Below are positions 36,960 through 49,814 of a stretch of DNA of 64,000 nucleotides, piece by piece (the first letter of the stretch is position 1; the number at the start of each line of letters is the position of its first letter). Position numbers and translations under genes: made by a program. Where the stretch lies: NCBI GenBank assembly GCA_944548615.1, contig OX155955.1, positions 14,289,039-14,353,038 of the forward strand. Reading direction: 5' to 3'. The DNA is from Micropterix aruncella (Eukaryota; Arthropoda; Insecta; Lepidoptera; Micropterigidae). The notes under the pieces were generated by a model. That model did no database searches, was not told the origin of the DNA, and saw only the letters and a list, made by a program, of their open reading frames with translations.

Positions 36960-37150
36960 TCTGTTAGCGCCTAGCCCAACACCGCCCTTAGCAAAGAAAA
37001 GAACAGAGGCGGTTGCGATGGATTCCAACCGGGTTCGTCCGCCGGCCGAGACAGGGCGTTCATCGATTTTATTTATAAATTAAATATTCAGATAGAATAA
37101 GTCCTTGGTTACTTGCCGGGAAAGTCTTGGGGTGACAACCGAATTTTTAG
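36960..37150 (+). repeat. Dispersed repeat family C, copy
   Basis: Matches 40985-41178: GAGGCGGTTGC, AACCGGGTTCG, CCGGCCGAGA-AGGGCG, then AGTCCTTGGxTACTxGCCGG. Non-coding. Confidence 0.7.
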
Positions 37151-37420
37151 GGATTAAGATGGGTATACCATTTATCCCAATTTGACAATTCTGTGAGCAA
37201 TTCCTACCTTAGCGAGTATTGACTCATTGAACCACTGTACAGTAGAGCAATTCAGGAGAAGACGATCATCGTGCATTACTTTATTAGGTGTCCGTTTGCT
37301 GTGTTTATTTGGTTTGTTTCTAGTCTTTATTGTGAAATTTCACAATGGGCGGGTTTTAATCATACGAAAATCTCTTACAGCCAACCCTATTATGAAGTGT
37401 TTTTATTTTTTGGAGATGTC

Positions 37421-38050
37421 GACTACAACGGGCGAACCCGTCACCCCAGGAAGTTTTGATGACACTGATCGCTTTGTCTCTCGTTGGGTGAGCGTACAAG
37501 ACTTTGGGATAATACAAATCTACCGTCCAGCAAAGCCACGAACCTGCCAGAGTCTTAACCTAGTGGGCTATCTCGACCCCTGGCTACCAGTTTTGGAATG
37601 ATATCTCAGTCTGGAATTAACCTTCAGGATACCCCTCGTCCTCCCGACTGGTTACGGGAGCGAAGTCGTTCGTAGTTCAATATGAAATTATTGGACGTCC
37701 TTTGCCGGTAATGCCACTCGATATCGGGTGGCCCATAGGTTGTATCAAGAGACGACAGATCAACATCCACCCCGCTGCTTAGGATACAGTATATTTCCAT
37801 ACCCTCCACACTCCTTCAGAAATTAGTCAGAGTGCACAACCGATTGGCTGACGCCGCACGGTGCGCAAACAGTCCAGTAGCGCCTGAGCCGTGAGGACTG
37901 AGACGCGAGAGTCCTTTTCGAGGTAGTCCCTCGCCCGAGGAGGCTACTGAATAGAAGCTGAATCGTGAGTTGGGCCGTTTAGTTAACACATTAAATCTTA
38001 TGGCACAAGCTGCACGATACCATTCGCTACCCAAAAAGTTTATATGTATG
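37421..38050 (+). repeat. Dispersed repeat family B, copy 2
   Basis: Long match to 21584-22290. The 124-codon frame at 37227-37601 runs through it but has no known domain and is not kept in the other copy, so it is not treated as a gene. Confidence 0.7.
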
Positions 38051-40250
38051 TGTTTGCGTAACATGTGTGTAGGTGTGTGTCTTGTTATTGCATTCTATCC
38101 CAACGGTTAATTTTATCCCAACGGAAAATGGCGACTCAGCATAGAGGTCGTAAAATACGTAGGTTAATATGTCGTAGATTTAGTGGTGGTAAAACAATAG
38201 TGATTTATTCATGCCGGTTTTGGGTCTTAGAATATTGCAAGTAGTGAAATGTAAAGTTACAGCTGCCTAATCTTTCTCTACTCTATTACAATCCTTCACT
38301 ACTCTGATGACTTACACTATTACACTTACACATCATTTACATGCCAACTTTCTAGTTTTACACTTAATGTGACCGTAATAAAGGGAACCGTTATGTAATG
38401 TAATGTCGACATGAAATATAATATCATAGCATCAGAATTTAAATGCACACGTTCTACTAAATATCTGTGCCGTCAATGGTATGCTATTTCGAAATAAGTT
38501 TTAATTAAATTTATTAGCCTCCTTAAGTTCAAAATTTTGGTCGGTGTTTGGCAAAATTTTAGACCCGTAAAATATTTCAGAAAATTTATAATTTCTTAAA
38601 AAACAAAACCCTATTAAAAAGCCCTATGTTAAAAGTAACGCCTTCTGTATATTGATTCCAAATAAGTTAACAGAAATAAAATTCTACTGTCAAAACCAAA
38701 CCTTTTCTGCAAATCATACTTATATTGTAAAATAATATATTCCTTATTTGCCATATATAACAATATATAAATAAATATTAAGTAGCCTCAATACCAGCCA
38801 TGACTCCCTACATACATATTTATTTTGACAACCATACTTGCAGAATATTTCTTAAACTTGATAGAAATAAGTTATAAAAGAAAGTCATGTTGAATTGTTA
38901 CGATTATTATTTAAAACAAATATATAATTGTCTAAGTGCTAAGATTTTAAATAAATCAGTATAAACAACATCCTATAAAAATATATGTATCGTTTTATTA
39001 TGATGCTGCTTCACAGAATTAAAGATTCTGATTAAAGTTTCTATGGTTTTTGATTTAAATTAAAATAATTTACTATTTCAATAATTTTTGAAATTGCTGG
39101 AATTAGATCCTTCCAGCAACTAATGGAATATATAAATAAATTAATAGTTTAAAAAAAACACTAAAAACACGCTGTTATAAATGCACGTAAAAGCAACATC
39201 ATCAGACCTTGAAACCTAATCGTGGTCAAAGTTCATTCCAAGACTTTTCTAACAAGTCCAAACACAGCTATGATACGATGTTCCATCATGAAGTTCCAGT
39301 TGATATCTTCCGACTCCATCATCAGATCAGTTCGACAGTGCCATATTATTGTATTGTCATCAGAACTACATACAGCTGCCAATTTTCATGACGCTACGAT
39401 CCTTGGAAGATGGTTAAATTAGTTACCTTAGATTCCATTACATAGTTACATGCAGGTCGACCTAATAAAAGCGTGTTACAAAAAGTAACTATTTGTTTTT
39501 GACGGTGTTTGTTTCTAAAAGAGGCATAATTCTGAAAAAGACAGTATTTATTAAATAATTTTGGACCAGTCTATCAAAGTTTTGAATATTTATTAAAAAT
39601 CTTGTTTTTTATTGAGATGTACTAAATTGGTGTTTCTAAATCGGTTTTCCTCGAGGCTTTGATGAGTACAAACCCTTAAGAGTATTTTCAGATGGTTGCT
39701 AGTTAACGGGGATACAAATTATGGCACCTAGATCAAAAACCCCGACTATGTAATTTTACATAGTCTGTGACGTGTTCAAACGAATTGTTCAAACATGTTC
39801 AAACGAATTGTCGAATCAAACAAATAATTAAATGGCTTTATTTTTTTGGCTTCGGCTTCGTTTAGCTCAAAGGTATGTGATAGATAAAAGTTTTGCGACT
39901 ATTGTATGCATAAATAGTAGCATCCAAAAATGTGACCTAAAACATTGTAACATGGGGCGATTTAATCAGCATTGGAAAGGTTTAATAATAATTAAGATGA
40001 TCTTAATGATGTAGATGGTCGACTTATTACTGATAATTTTACTTTATACGAATATTAAGTTTGTAAACTCAGGTTTATATCGAATTTAGATCAATTTAAT
40101 ATCAAAAAGATTATTTAGCAACCGATTTTCCTTTATTTTTCTATAAAACTAGTCAAATACGCACCGACTGTTTCTTTTTTCTTTGCTAGACTAGAAGTTT
40201 TTGGATTGGGTGCGCGATTTGACTGAAGCCGACCTGCGGAGAGCTGTGCT
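38051..40250. other. Intergenic, nothing recognised
   Basis: AT-rich DNA with only short unassignable frames. Confidence 0.35.
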
Positions 40251-40372
40251 ACAACCGTGTTACGAATGTGCTATTATGGTTCTACGACGCAGCTACGATG
40301 CTGCTACGAGGCTACTACGAGGCTGCTATGACGCTGCTGCGACAGTTCTTTGATGGTGTTACGACGATCAAT
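40251..40372. repeat. Degenerate GCTACGA/GCTGCTACGA tandem repeat
   Basis: About twelve imperfect repetitions of a 9-12-bp unit such as GCTACGACGCTG or GCTACTACGAG. No frame is conserved through it. Confidence 0.7.
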
Positions 40373-40612
40373 GAAATATCATGCTAAACACGCATCAACA
40401 ATTCAAACAGCGCCGATGAATCCCTACAAAAGGTGAAAGAAAAAACCCGACATCCGACATTCCATTACGATTCAGCTCAATTCCGTTAGCGCATCGTCGG
40501 ACGCGCCCCCCTTTACATATAGTCTGAGAGCTCACTACATGCATCCTCAACGCTATTACCTTTGCGGCCCACAAACCGACAAGGAGAGACAGCACTGTGA
40601 AAGCACATTTTT

Positions 40613-41178
40613 TTTGAGATGTAGACGGAAATATCTATTTTGAGCCCTCCTGAGACGATTGAGACCATTTCCAGAAGAAAGTCTCTCTGTGTGCCCCTTT
40701 ATCTGTCTGTGTATCTGTGTGTTTTCCTCCACGATAGCGTCCAAACGCTTAATCCTATTGAGCAGAAATTTGGCAAGCAGGCATCATTTGGTCATGGCAA
40801 GAGTTGAAAAGATTGTAGTTGAAATTGGTCCACCAGGGGGCGCACAAGTCATATGTAAATCTCGAAATATTAGACTATAGAGACTTGAAACTTGATACAC
40901 AGATGCCTTGTTTGGTCGATACCACATTATAAATTTATAGAAGATATACTAATAATAATTTAATTCCACTATATATTTTAATCAAATAGTAACGCTATTT
41001 GTTGGCACTTAGCTGAAAAACGAACCGCACTGCCCGAGGCGGTTGCAACGGTACCCAACCGGGTTCGCCTACCGGCCGAGAGAGGGCGCTCATCGGTTTT
41101 GTTTATAAAATTAACATTTAGATGTAATCAGTCCTTGGCTACTCGCCGGGAAAGTCTTGGGGTGAGACAAGCGATTTT
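40613..41178 (+). repeat. Composite of dispersed families A and C
   Basis: Family A (40613-40925) is followed after 60 bp of AT-rich DNA by family C (40985-41178). The same A-to-C order occurs at 36346-37150 and, more widely spaced, at 22291-23912. This suggests A and C are the two ends of one element of variable interior. Confidence 0.65.
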
Positions 41179-41607
41179 TTTCATTTTGTGTAAATCATAT
41201 TGTGTAAATCGAATAGTTTGGAATAGCTACACTATTTAAGAGTCCGCTGAAGGGGACTTCTTCTCCCACAATTTAAATCACAGGGTCATGAATCTTAGTA
41301 TAGCGTTAGATCATAGTATCTCAGGATGTTGATAATGTTGATTTTTTTTAAAAATGTTTTTTAAGAAAGTTATTATTTTTAAATTTGTATGTGAAAATCC
41401 TAAATCGAAATAACTTTCATAATAATATTTTTTTCAAAACCAACTTTATCAGAACTCTGTACGACGTCGTGATCTTAATTATACGAGTATGTTAAGTTTC
41501 GTGACCCTGTGATTTAAAGTGCGATAGTAATTTGCATTGAAATTTTATATTAATAGCTACCAGTTTACCGACCTCACAATATTCGCAACACAAAATGCAA
41601 TCAATGC

Positions 41608-41787
41608 ATGGATGTCTACGCGTTCGCAAAGTATTTGCTCATAACGTTGCTCGTAGCGGCTCATTTTTGCTTAATCTTCGTCGCGATCCGTGGATTTTTA
41701 GTTTCTGGGACGAACACAACGGGCTTGCAAGGTCTGGAGCAGTGTCACGTTTGGAGTAATAATAAACTAAATACAAAACGAATATAA
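41608..41787 (+). CDS. Small ORF with a hydrophobic helix (uncertain)
   Basis: A 59-codon frame starting MDVYAFAKYLLITLLVAAHF, then CLIFVAIRGFLV, ending KLNTKRI. It has one strong hydrophobic segment (about 8-33) that could be a signal anchor or membrane helix, and a polar C-terminus. Local GC is higher than the flanks. I do not recognise it. It could be a short membrane peptide, an exon, or chance. Confidence 0.15.
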   Translation: MDVYAFAKYLLITLLVAAHFCLIFVAIRGFLVSGTNTTGLQGLEQCHVWSNNKLNTKRI

Positions 41788-42129
41788 TACTGCGATTGTA
41801 AAACTCATCGACCCGAAAACTATTTTTTTCCTAGTACATTTTCTAATAGCAATTATGAAAACTAAATTTCACAAACAAAGCCTAAATCTAATGAACCATT
41901 TTTCATGATATGATCTTCTCAGAGAAAAACTGATAGCAGCTTCAAACGAAGCTGCTACCAGTTTTGTAAATAAATAAGCATTTTCGATATCGAAAAATCA
42001 ATGACATCTGAAAGATAAAATAAATAATATTAGAGTTGTAACTAATTGTCTATATTTTATACGCTAGGCATCTACATATGCGTGAGAAATGTAAAATCGT
42101 CAGAAAAACTGCTTCTACAATGTTGTTAT
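41788..42129. other. AT-rich, nothing recognised
   Basis: Has a short inverted repeat (TAGCAGCTTCAAACG / CGAAGCTGCTA) near 41934-41960. No gene. Confidence 0.35.
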
Positions 42130-42600
42130 CAAGTTTTTACACACACAGAACGTGTAAAATATCTTGGAGATCATTTGGACAGACGTCTGACCTGGAAAAC
42201 TCACATTATACACAAGAGGAATGAGGTGAAGTTTCTACCCATGAAACAATGCAAATAACGTAACCTGCATTGTCTCATTGACAGAAATTTTCTTCTATGT
42301 GTCGGAAATACACTTCTCATCTATGGCTTTATACTCAAGCCTCTTTGGTTGTACTGTGGGATGTAGCAAGCAAAAGTAACATACTAATTATGCAGCGCTA
42401 ACCGTGGTTTACACCGTGGTTTACAAGAAATGATGAAACTTGTGATTAACTGGAAGTCCCCACTGCAACAGAATTTGGCCGATACGAAACCAAACATGCT
42501 GAACGATTGGCATCCCATCCAAATCCCCTCGCAGGTTATCTGCAATCAATCCAATCGATTTACAGATTAAAGAGAAGCCAAGTTCTACAGAAAGGGGTAT
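42130..42600 (+). pseudogene. Jockey-type non-LTR RT C-terminal relic
   Basis: Successive frames read VKYLGDHLDRRLTWKTHI, then LLIYGFILKPLWLY, SKSNILIMQR, PWFTRNDE and RYETKHAERLASHPNPLAG. This is the characteristic C-terminal half of Jockey-clade reverse transcriptases (VKYLGxxLDxRLTWxxHI...LLYKxxLKPIWxYG...ASxSNIxIxQRxQ). Frameshifts and one stop (E-T-C-D-stop) break it. The catalytic palm is absent. Confidence 0.8.
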
Positions 42601-43371
42601 CGAGGTGTTGGCTTCGACTCTTAATGGTCATTAATCATCACTCAACAAGTATTATGGTTCGATTTTAATAAATTAAAAGAGGTTTATATGATGCAGTAAA
42701 TTTTCTTTTTTTTTGTACCGCACATTAATACTTAAAATCTATTGACACCCATTCCTTCCTTTTCCTTTCCTTTTCCCCTTCCAACCCCCACATTATGCAC
42801 TCTGCGTATTGGAGATAACTAACTAAAACTATTGTTGAAAGCATGTCATCGGCCAGAAATATTGTATTTAATGTAATTGTAATATATTTTGTAGCGCTGT
42901 ATGTTTTCCCTGTTGAATTAATAAATAAAATAAATTTAGATTTGTTAGAAATTAATAAAACCAAATAGTTATGGTCACATGACGAGGAAAAAAAACGCAA
43001 CAAAACAACGCAACGAGCTCTCGGATTGAGGGCTTTGCCGACTCGACCGCGACGCCTGGCAGCAGCCAAAGATAAAATGGCGTCGCTACACTTGCAATGC
43101 CTATTCAAATGAGATTCAAATTTCGTTTCGTACTTAGCGTTTGTCAACCGCGAATCGCTTTTTTTCCCGCCGTACTTTCGAGGGCGTCGCGACGCTCACT
43201 GCGCGGCGAGGGCGGGCGGGCGAGCTGTCGCGGCGCTGTGCGCTGATGGAACCGTAATGGGTTTGCTAATAATATTTATATTGAAAAAATTCGACAGTGT
43301 TTTGTTTGTTTTCCAGATGGCCAAAGTTAGAAAAAATAAACAAAAAACTTGCACGAATATTACTTTCTTTG
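42601..43371. other. 3' tail region of a retroelement and GC-rich spacer
   Basis: Around 42885-42945 the phrase GTAGCGCTGTATGTTTTCCC, then a TTGAATTAATAAATAAAATA-like end, resembles a non-LTR 3' tail. A 140-codon minus frame (42725-43147) crosses this and has no known domain. Positions 43140-43250 are CpG-rich. Confidence 0.35.
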
Positions 43372-43868
43372 CAGAGGGAAAGTATTGTGAACCCACTTCT
43401 GTGGGTCTGTGACTTTGTGTGTATTTTTCCACGATAGCATCCAAACGCTTCATACGATTGAGCTGAAATTTGGGATGCAGGCATCAATTGGTTATGGAAA
43501 GAGTTAAAAAGATTGTGGCTGAAATTCGTTCACCAGAGAGAGCGCTAGTCATATTTCAATCTCGAAATATTGGACTTAGATAATTGAAATTCGATGAACA
43601 GATACGTCGCTGAGCCGAAACTTTTCAAATTTTGGTTGGAATACCTCTTATAAAAGCGACACAAATAATTTTGGAAAATAGCCATATAGGAAAATAGTAA
43701 TTTTCAAGATGGACCGAGTTCTACAGCAATCTTTTCAACTCTTGCTATGAACAAATGATGCCTGCATGCCAAACTTCACCTCAATCGGAAAAAGCATTTG
43801 GGCGCTATCGTGAAGGAATGCACACACACAGATACACAGAAGTGCGTTCACAATACTTTACCTCTGCC
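43372..43868. repeat. Two family A copies in inverted orientation
   Basis: The copy at 43372-43690 is followed directly by an inverted partial copy at 43708-43868, which ends AATACTTTACCTCTGCCGGG. GGGAAAGTATTGTGA and its inverse are thus the outer ends, giving a foldback layout. Confidence 0.7.
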
Positions 43869-46700
43869 GGGAACCACCCATTCGGTATCATGTGGACTTT
43901 CTGAAGCCTTGGCCCCGGGGAGAGGAAGGGGCGGGGAGAGGGGGGGAGAAGGGAGCGAATCAAAGCGGTGAGGACCCCTAAACGTGGGTGGTGATATTTT
44001 TTGCTGGTAAATACGCTGTAATTGCATGATTCTTTATGAGGTTATATGGATCTGTAAAGATTTTATTAAAAATAAAATAATAAGAATATGAGTCACTTAG
44101 GAACGTGAAATCATTGATTGTAAAAATACTTTCACCAATATTATTGAGCAGCTCCCGAAATTACTACAAGTAGAGACATGTATTTTTACGGAAAAATATC
44201 TTCGATTTTTCGGCCAGCACGAGGAGCTAGGCCAGGCTAGCCAGTTCTGTAGTGGGTGGCACCCCAAGTGATCTACCTCTCTGCAACCAACTCTACGTGT
44301 GTTGATTAACACGCTCTCTGCCGTAGAAGAAGTAAGAAAAATAACATTAAAACTTTTTAGCGAAAATTGATGCATTAGTGTTTATTGATGTAGTTTACGT
44401 GTGTTTTTATGTAATTCTTCTATATTTTACATCAACTTTTTAACATTGCGCTGCTCTGGTCACCTGCTGAAGAGAAATGTACGATTGAGCTCTCCTACGG
44501 TCCACAAGTTCGTTTTGAAATTATGTCTGCTCTGAGGTCACCGGTGGCCTACGCGGCGCCTAGATCCAGAGTACCCGCCGGTCAACGGTGCCCACTCTGG
44601 CAGATAACGTGTTAATTTGTGATCTGAATAGGATTGCCTGATTTCTAACACGTCTGAGTTCGAAATCAGGCAACCCTACCAGCAAACGGTCAACCTAGCT
44701 ATTGACCGTTTTATAATAGATGCAATTTATAAGATAGAAGATAGAGAAAAGAAGGTTCCAGAGATTGCTAGAGGTGCACCGATCAATGAGCGACTCATAA
44801 TACTAGAGGCTGCTAGAAGCTAGCTAATAGAGGCGGCTAAGGCTGGCAGAGGCAAAATGATTGACGCACCAGAGACCTAATAATCCGAAATACTAAAGGT
44901 GCTAGGGCAACAGAAGCAGGAGGAGGGGGGGGGGGGGGTGAACACCGAAAAGCCTCTCCTTCTCTACACTACTGCATAAACAGTCGTCCATCTCGCTTTC
45001 TCAGTCAGGTAAGTATAATAATGAGCCTAACGATAGTATTAAAATGTATGTTAGATACTTTCATACTAATCAGCTTTCTACTTTTATAGAAAAATTTAAT
45101 CATATCATAACTGAAAAGGTAAGTAATAGTAATACTAATGAAATAATGTCTACACAACTTTGTCAATGTAACATTTTGGCATGAAATAAATAATTAAATG
45201 AAATAACATACTTTTCAATTCTTAGGCTCTTGGCCCTAGTTCCATTTGTTTGCAGCTACTAATAAAATCTCGTAATTGATTATATTTATCAAAATATATA
45301 TCTGAAAGAAATTTTCAAATTGGTGAATGCGTTTTTAAAGTTAAAACCTTTCGAGTTTTGTAACTACAGAACGGGTAGTATGATTTCAAAATTCTTTCAA
45401 TCAATCGGTTTTCCTTATTATGTTTGAATGTTATTAGTTATTTGGTGATCGTACGTACGATTGAAAATGTGACTTCTTGTATGGAACCCTAAATCTAATC
45501 AATTCTTTCCGTTGACAAAAAAATTGCGATTTTTTTTGAAATCCGACAACGCGTTCTTGTTTTATTTTTTGTTTTGTTTTGGTAGTAGTTTTTATTCATA
45601 AAAATGATAAAAATTACATGTCACAGTTCCCCCGCAAAGGCTAGTGCCTTTTCAGTGGGTGCCTAACAATACTGTGCTCATATTTGACTTATATTATCCA
45701 TTACTTATCATACTTATATTCTCTATTATGACTTGATTTACGCTAAGTAGATGTACTGACTTTCTTTAACCTCACCTGAACTAACATATATTTCCTATAA
45801 TAACTAGCTTGATTTGACACTAATAAATAATTACACAAATTAAATGATTTACACTAGATTAAAATACCTACTTTCTAACTAAACCTTACATAACCTAACC
45901 TATATTAACTATCTTGGATTACACTAAATATTTATATTTACTTTGTCTAATTAAACGATTACAATAATAAATGATTGCACTAATTAAATGATTTACACTA
46001 GATAGATGTACTTACACCCTAACATAACCTAACTTATCTTAAGTAGCTTGATTTACCCTAATTATATGCACTTATTTCTGCATAATCATGCTAATGCTAA
46101 TTTAGCCTAAAATATTTTTTAGTTTTCATAGTTATGCTAATACTTTTACATATTTATGCTAATTTAGCCTAAAAGAGTTTTTACTTTTTGCCGTTATCGT
46201 ATTTATATTATATATTATTTTAATTAGCTCTCCTGAGTAAGTCATTATTTTGGTTCCATACATACGAGTACATGTCAGACAGAGACAGACAGATACACAG
46301 ACATGGTATATATTTCGAGAGATGTTTCATTTTTGGGTGAATTTAATACGGTTAATTGGAGTGCAGTGGGATACCAAGAACATCAGACTATTTTTTTGCA
46401 GACTAATTACAATACTTTTATATTTTTAAACAAACATATTACTTGCTGGTATTTCAGGAGACAAGGTTAAAACATCAAATCTAAAAGCAATACATTACGC
46501 CAAAGCGCTGCTCCAATTCAAATTTGCCTCAGATTTTTTCCTAGGGTTGTTCGGCAGAGACAGGGAGTACAAAAGAGAATCATGACTACGTTTTTTTGTA
46601 TATTCTGATTACATTATATCATGCTGATTACGAATTGATAGCAGCATACTGATTACAAGGATTGAAAAAGCTTACTCAACGCAAGAATTGTAATAAGTGT
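43869..46700. other. Intergenic, mostly unassigned
   Basis: Includes a purine-rich stretch at 43915-43960, a 14-G run at 44925-44938, and a short-word AT repeat zone at 45700-46080. In that zone AATTAAATGATTTACACTAG occurs at about 45840 and again at about 45984. No supported gene. Confidence 0.35.
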
Positions 46701-46939
46701 GTAACGGTTAGCAACATATATAATTTTGCGACTACCAATTAATTCACACGGTAACATTTTTACCAATATTGGAAGAGTGCCTGGTCGCTCTTTCTGATGG
46801 TGTGCGGAAACCAGGCTTCCAATCTTACGTCGATTTATACCTCAGCGGACAAGATAGTAGAGAAACACAAATATTAGTATTTAACAATTTATTATTTATG
46901 TAATTAATTATGCAGAGACGCTTACCAATGAGTGACGTG

Positions 46940-47886
46940 CAGTGGCGGATTTGCAGTCTTGGCCGCCCTAGGCCCCATGCCATGTATCAGGTACCAGCCG
47001 CCCCTTTCTCAGCACCCATCATATGAATATAATTTTATGCCAACTTTTATCGAAGTCGATTCAACATCAGTTAAGTATAATAGCTGCTAGTTTGTATTTT
47101 TTCGAGGATTCAGGGATAATTGCACATTTAAATAAAACATTTCAAACGGTGTTAGGTTTTATCTATATAAATAACTGAAGGTTTTTTTCATACAAGATAT
47201 AATAAGTATTTTACAATGTGATACAAAACTCGTCTGCACTTAAGCGCAGCAAAATCATTAATTAAATCTTCGCAATCCAATTTCCTTAAAAAATTAGCTT
47301 CTATGTTAAGCAAAGCAAGATCGTTTAATCTTTGCTCCGTCATTGTTGTGCGTAAATAATTTTTAACTCGTCGCTAACAAGAAAACGATCGTTCTCCAGA
47401 ACAGTTACTGGCGGGAGTACACACACACATACGTAGAGCAATATCTACGTTTGGGTAAATGGTTTGAAGACCTTCATTTCGTAACCATTTCAACAAACTG
47501 ACAGCACTGACAGCACTGTTCGGGTCTTCATTTTTTATTCTGCAGTGAGCGCGAAAATGGAGGCATTCTTCTGAAAAATTGTCTCCTAAGTCAGTAGAAT
47601 TAACCATTTGAAATGCTTTGCCTTTTTTTCGACTTCTAACGCGCTTAGTTTCGTTAGGTTAGAAATAAAATTAATATTATTCTTAAATCACTTATATGTA
47701 CGAAATAACTTATAAGTACATTTTATATGTACGCAATGTACGTGAGCCTTTAGATATTTAGGTACTTTGTGTTATTTCTTGTTATCATGAATGATTTTTT
47801 TTGCCAATTTTGCCAAAATTGGCCGCCCCTAATATCTGGCCGCCCTAGGCCCGGGCCTACTGGGCCTTAGGGCAAATCCGCCACTG
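46940..47886 (-). mobile_element. hAT transposon relic with 8-bp TSD
   Basis: The terminal repeats share CAGTGGCGGATTTGC at both ends, and GTGACGTG is duplicated exactly at 46932-46939 and 47887-47894. This is the 8-bp target duplication diagnostic of hAT. The interior encodes on the minus strand (47374-47607) a transposase C-terminus with LLKWLRNEGLQTIYPNVDIA, LRMCVC and SGERSFS, the hAT dimerisation signature. The rest of the transposase is lost, so it is a deletion derivative. Confidence 0.9.
47374..47607 (-). pseudogene. hAT transposase C-terminal fragment
   Basis: A 77-codon frame whose end (YPNVDIALRMCVCTPASNCS, then GERSFS) matches the hAT C-terminal dimerisation domain. In relatives this reads FPNxxIALRIxLTLPVSxASxERSFSKLK. 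The upstream catalytic parts are missing. Confidence 0.8.
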
Positions 47887-48164
47887 GTGACGTGGTGTGA
47901 TCGAGAGTGATTTTATATATGAAAAATTGTGGTTGATAAAACCAACATTTTGACGTTGAAAAGTTCAGAATGACGTCAGGCTGGACATTCGTATATTGAA
48001 AGAAACGTTTGTAAAATGCTGAGCGCGAAAGACACGTTTATGAATTCTAATTAATTATGTTATAAATTAGGTGAGACAGAATTCTTGCGAGAAATGTTAT
48101 CGTGTGAAATAATTGGTAGTCGCAAAATTATACATGTTGCTAACCGTTACAAGTACTTTAGAGT

Positions 48165-48300
48165 TGCCATCGACTACAGGAGAACCTGCCACCTCAGGAA
48201 GTTATAACGATATAAGACCATCATTTCAACCATGGGGAGAACGAAGAGACTTGGGGACAACAGAGTCCATCGTCTAACTATGCCAACTTTCCCGTAAAAG
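48165..48300 (+). repeat. Dispersed repeat family B, short copy
   Basis: Shares CGACTACAGGAGAACCTGCC, ACCTCAGGAAGTTATAACGA and TCCATCGTCTAACTATGCCA with the longer family B copies. Confidence 0.55.
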
Positions 48301-48551
48301 TATAACGCCTTACCTGGGAGCTGTAAGGGAGGGAGGATTGGACACTAAATTGGTAGTGGGCATGGGCATTTCCGAACCTATCTTTTGCTAGCATTGTCAT
48401 GCCTGTACCAATAAGTACATATTTTGAGCCTAAAGCATATTTTTCTTTCATATTCGTATAACAATGCTTTAATTTTCCCGAAATAGTAGACATTGTAGAT
48501 GTGCCATTAGAGGACGTAAAAACAAACCCTTCACGTATTAGTTATCTATTG

Positions 48552-49214
48552 CAGGGGTTCTTAAACTGGGTGCCGCGGCACCCTGGGGGGCCGTAGGTGT
48601 ATGCTAATGGTACCGCGGCATTAAATAGTATTACATCTATAATAATATAATCAATCAATAACGTTCAATAATTTTAGTGAAAACTTTTCACTAACATTTA
48701 CTAATTTAGCAGGTAAACCTGTTTTTATAATATGGCAAGACCAAAATATTGAATTGACCTAGTAACCTCCTGTATTTTTATCATAGATTTGTCAAATTGC
48801 ATATACGATTCTTAAGAAGAATTCTGGATGCAGTTTTATTCAGAAAACAACCCTGTTGGCAAGGCTGCAGTGAAAAGACTTGTGCGTTTTAATTCAACCT
48901 ATCTTTGTGAATCTGCATTTTCAACGTACTGTTACATAAAAAACAAATACAGAAGCAAACTTTCTGGTTCAAGTGATCTGAGGGTGAAATTAACTAAACT
49001 TCCTATAAAGATAAGGAAATAATGAAAAATTATTTTAAACAGTTTTATTCATCGAATTAAAGACAATTTAGTATTAAATGTATACTGCTTTTTCTTCTTT
49101 TCCTAAGCTATGTATTCAAGTCACTTACAAGGGGCAAAAGTATTTCGCAGGTGTGCCGTGATTTTTTTTTTGTCCGACAATGGTGCCACGGTGAAAAAAA
49201 TTTAAGAACCCCTG
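48552..49214 (+). mobile_element. hAT transposon relic with perfect 8-bp TSD
   Basis: Starts CAGGGGTTCTTAAACTGGG and ends with the inverse of CAGGGGTTCTTAAA. ATCTATTG is exactly duplicated at 48544-48551 and 49215-49222. Subterminal GGTGCC-CGG words recur at both ends. A + strand frame (48828-49022) encodes the transposase C-terminus. These termini are those of a widespread animal hAT group. The element is an internal deletion derivative of 663 bp. Confidence 0.92.
48828..49022 (+). pseudogene. hAT transposase C-terminal fragment
   Basis: A 64-codon frame with NSTYLCESAFSTYCYIKNKY, then RSKLSGSSDLRVKL. This matches the hAT end TTYLCExxFSxxxxIKxKxRxxLxxxDLR. It ends in a natural stop. The N-terminal zinc finger and catalytic core are absent. 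Confidence 0.85.
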
Positions 49215-49222
49215 ATCTATTG

Positions 49223-49814
49223 CAACATTCAAAAAGGCGATGCCAAGAATGTATGTTTCTGTAATATACCCTATACATCTTATTTAAAATGAGAAATTAA
49301 TCATTTGATCGTTATAATACATATCTTGGGCATAGATGTTTAGTATTTTTTTAAAATAATAAAACTATCTTTCTCTATTTATTGACATATTGGATTTTAA
49401 AATCTTTGCTTGTATAGTTAAATAATAAATTGTTTTAATAATAATAAAAACGTTCGAGTTTCATTTATTGTGTTTATATTTATATTTGCAATATTTCCTC
49501 AAATACTTTTGTTACGCATAATATTCCCTATATGTTTCTTTGATGGTCCCACAAACGTTCGCCTGATTTTCCTGAGGTATAGTTTTCTCTTCTCCGAAAT
49601 ATTATAAAATATTCCTGTTATTGTGATATTACCCATAGTAAGACATCTCTATGGTCTATTTTATTATTAACGATTTACTGCAGAAATTTTTAGAAAAGTG
49701 CCCAATGGTCCCCACTCTCGCCTACGCCCGAGATATTAGGAAAAATAAACAGTTTACAGTTTGCTGCCTACCTGCAGAACAACACTGGTGCCTATTGACA
49801 GTACTTCAGTCTAC
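49223..49814. other. AT-rich, nothing recognised
   Basis: A 96-codon frame from 49651 runs into the shared repeat at 49815 and is not supported as a gene. Confidence 0.35.

Larger units (their letters stand above)
46701..48150. mobile_element. Foldback element hosting a nested hAT
   Basis: Arms of about 70 bp begin GTAACGGTTAGCAACAT at 46701 and end with its inverse ATGTTGCTAACCGTTAC at 48150. Inside the arms AATTTTGCGACTACCAATTA and TTCACACG-TAACATTT are also mirrored. A complete hAT copy at 46940-47886 sits inside, so this element is older. No clear target duplication was found and the class is unknown. Confidence 0.75.

Noticed and set aside
37227..37601. 124-codon frame as a gene
   Set aside because: It runs into repeat family B, and the other copy at 21584 does not keep the frame.
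42725..43147. 140-codon minus frame as a gene
   Set aside because: It crosses what looks like a plus-strand retroelement 3' tail with an AATAAATAAA-type end; no domain recognised.
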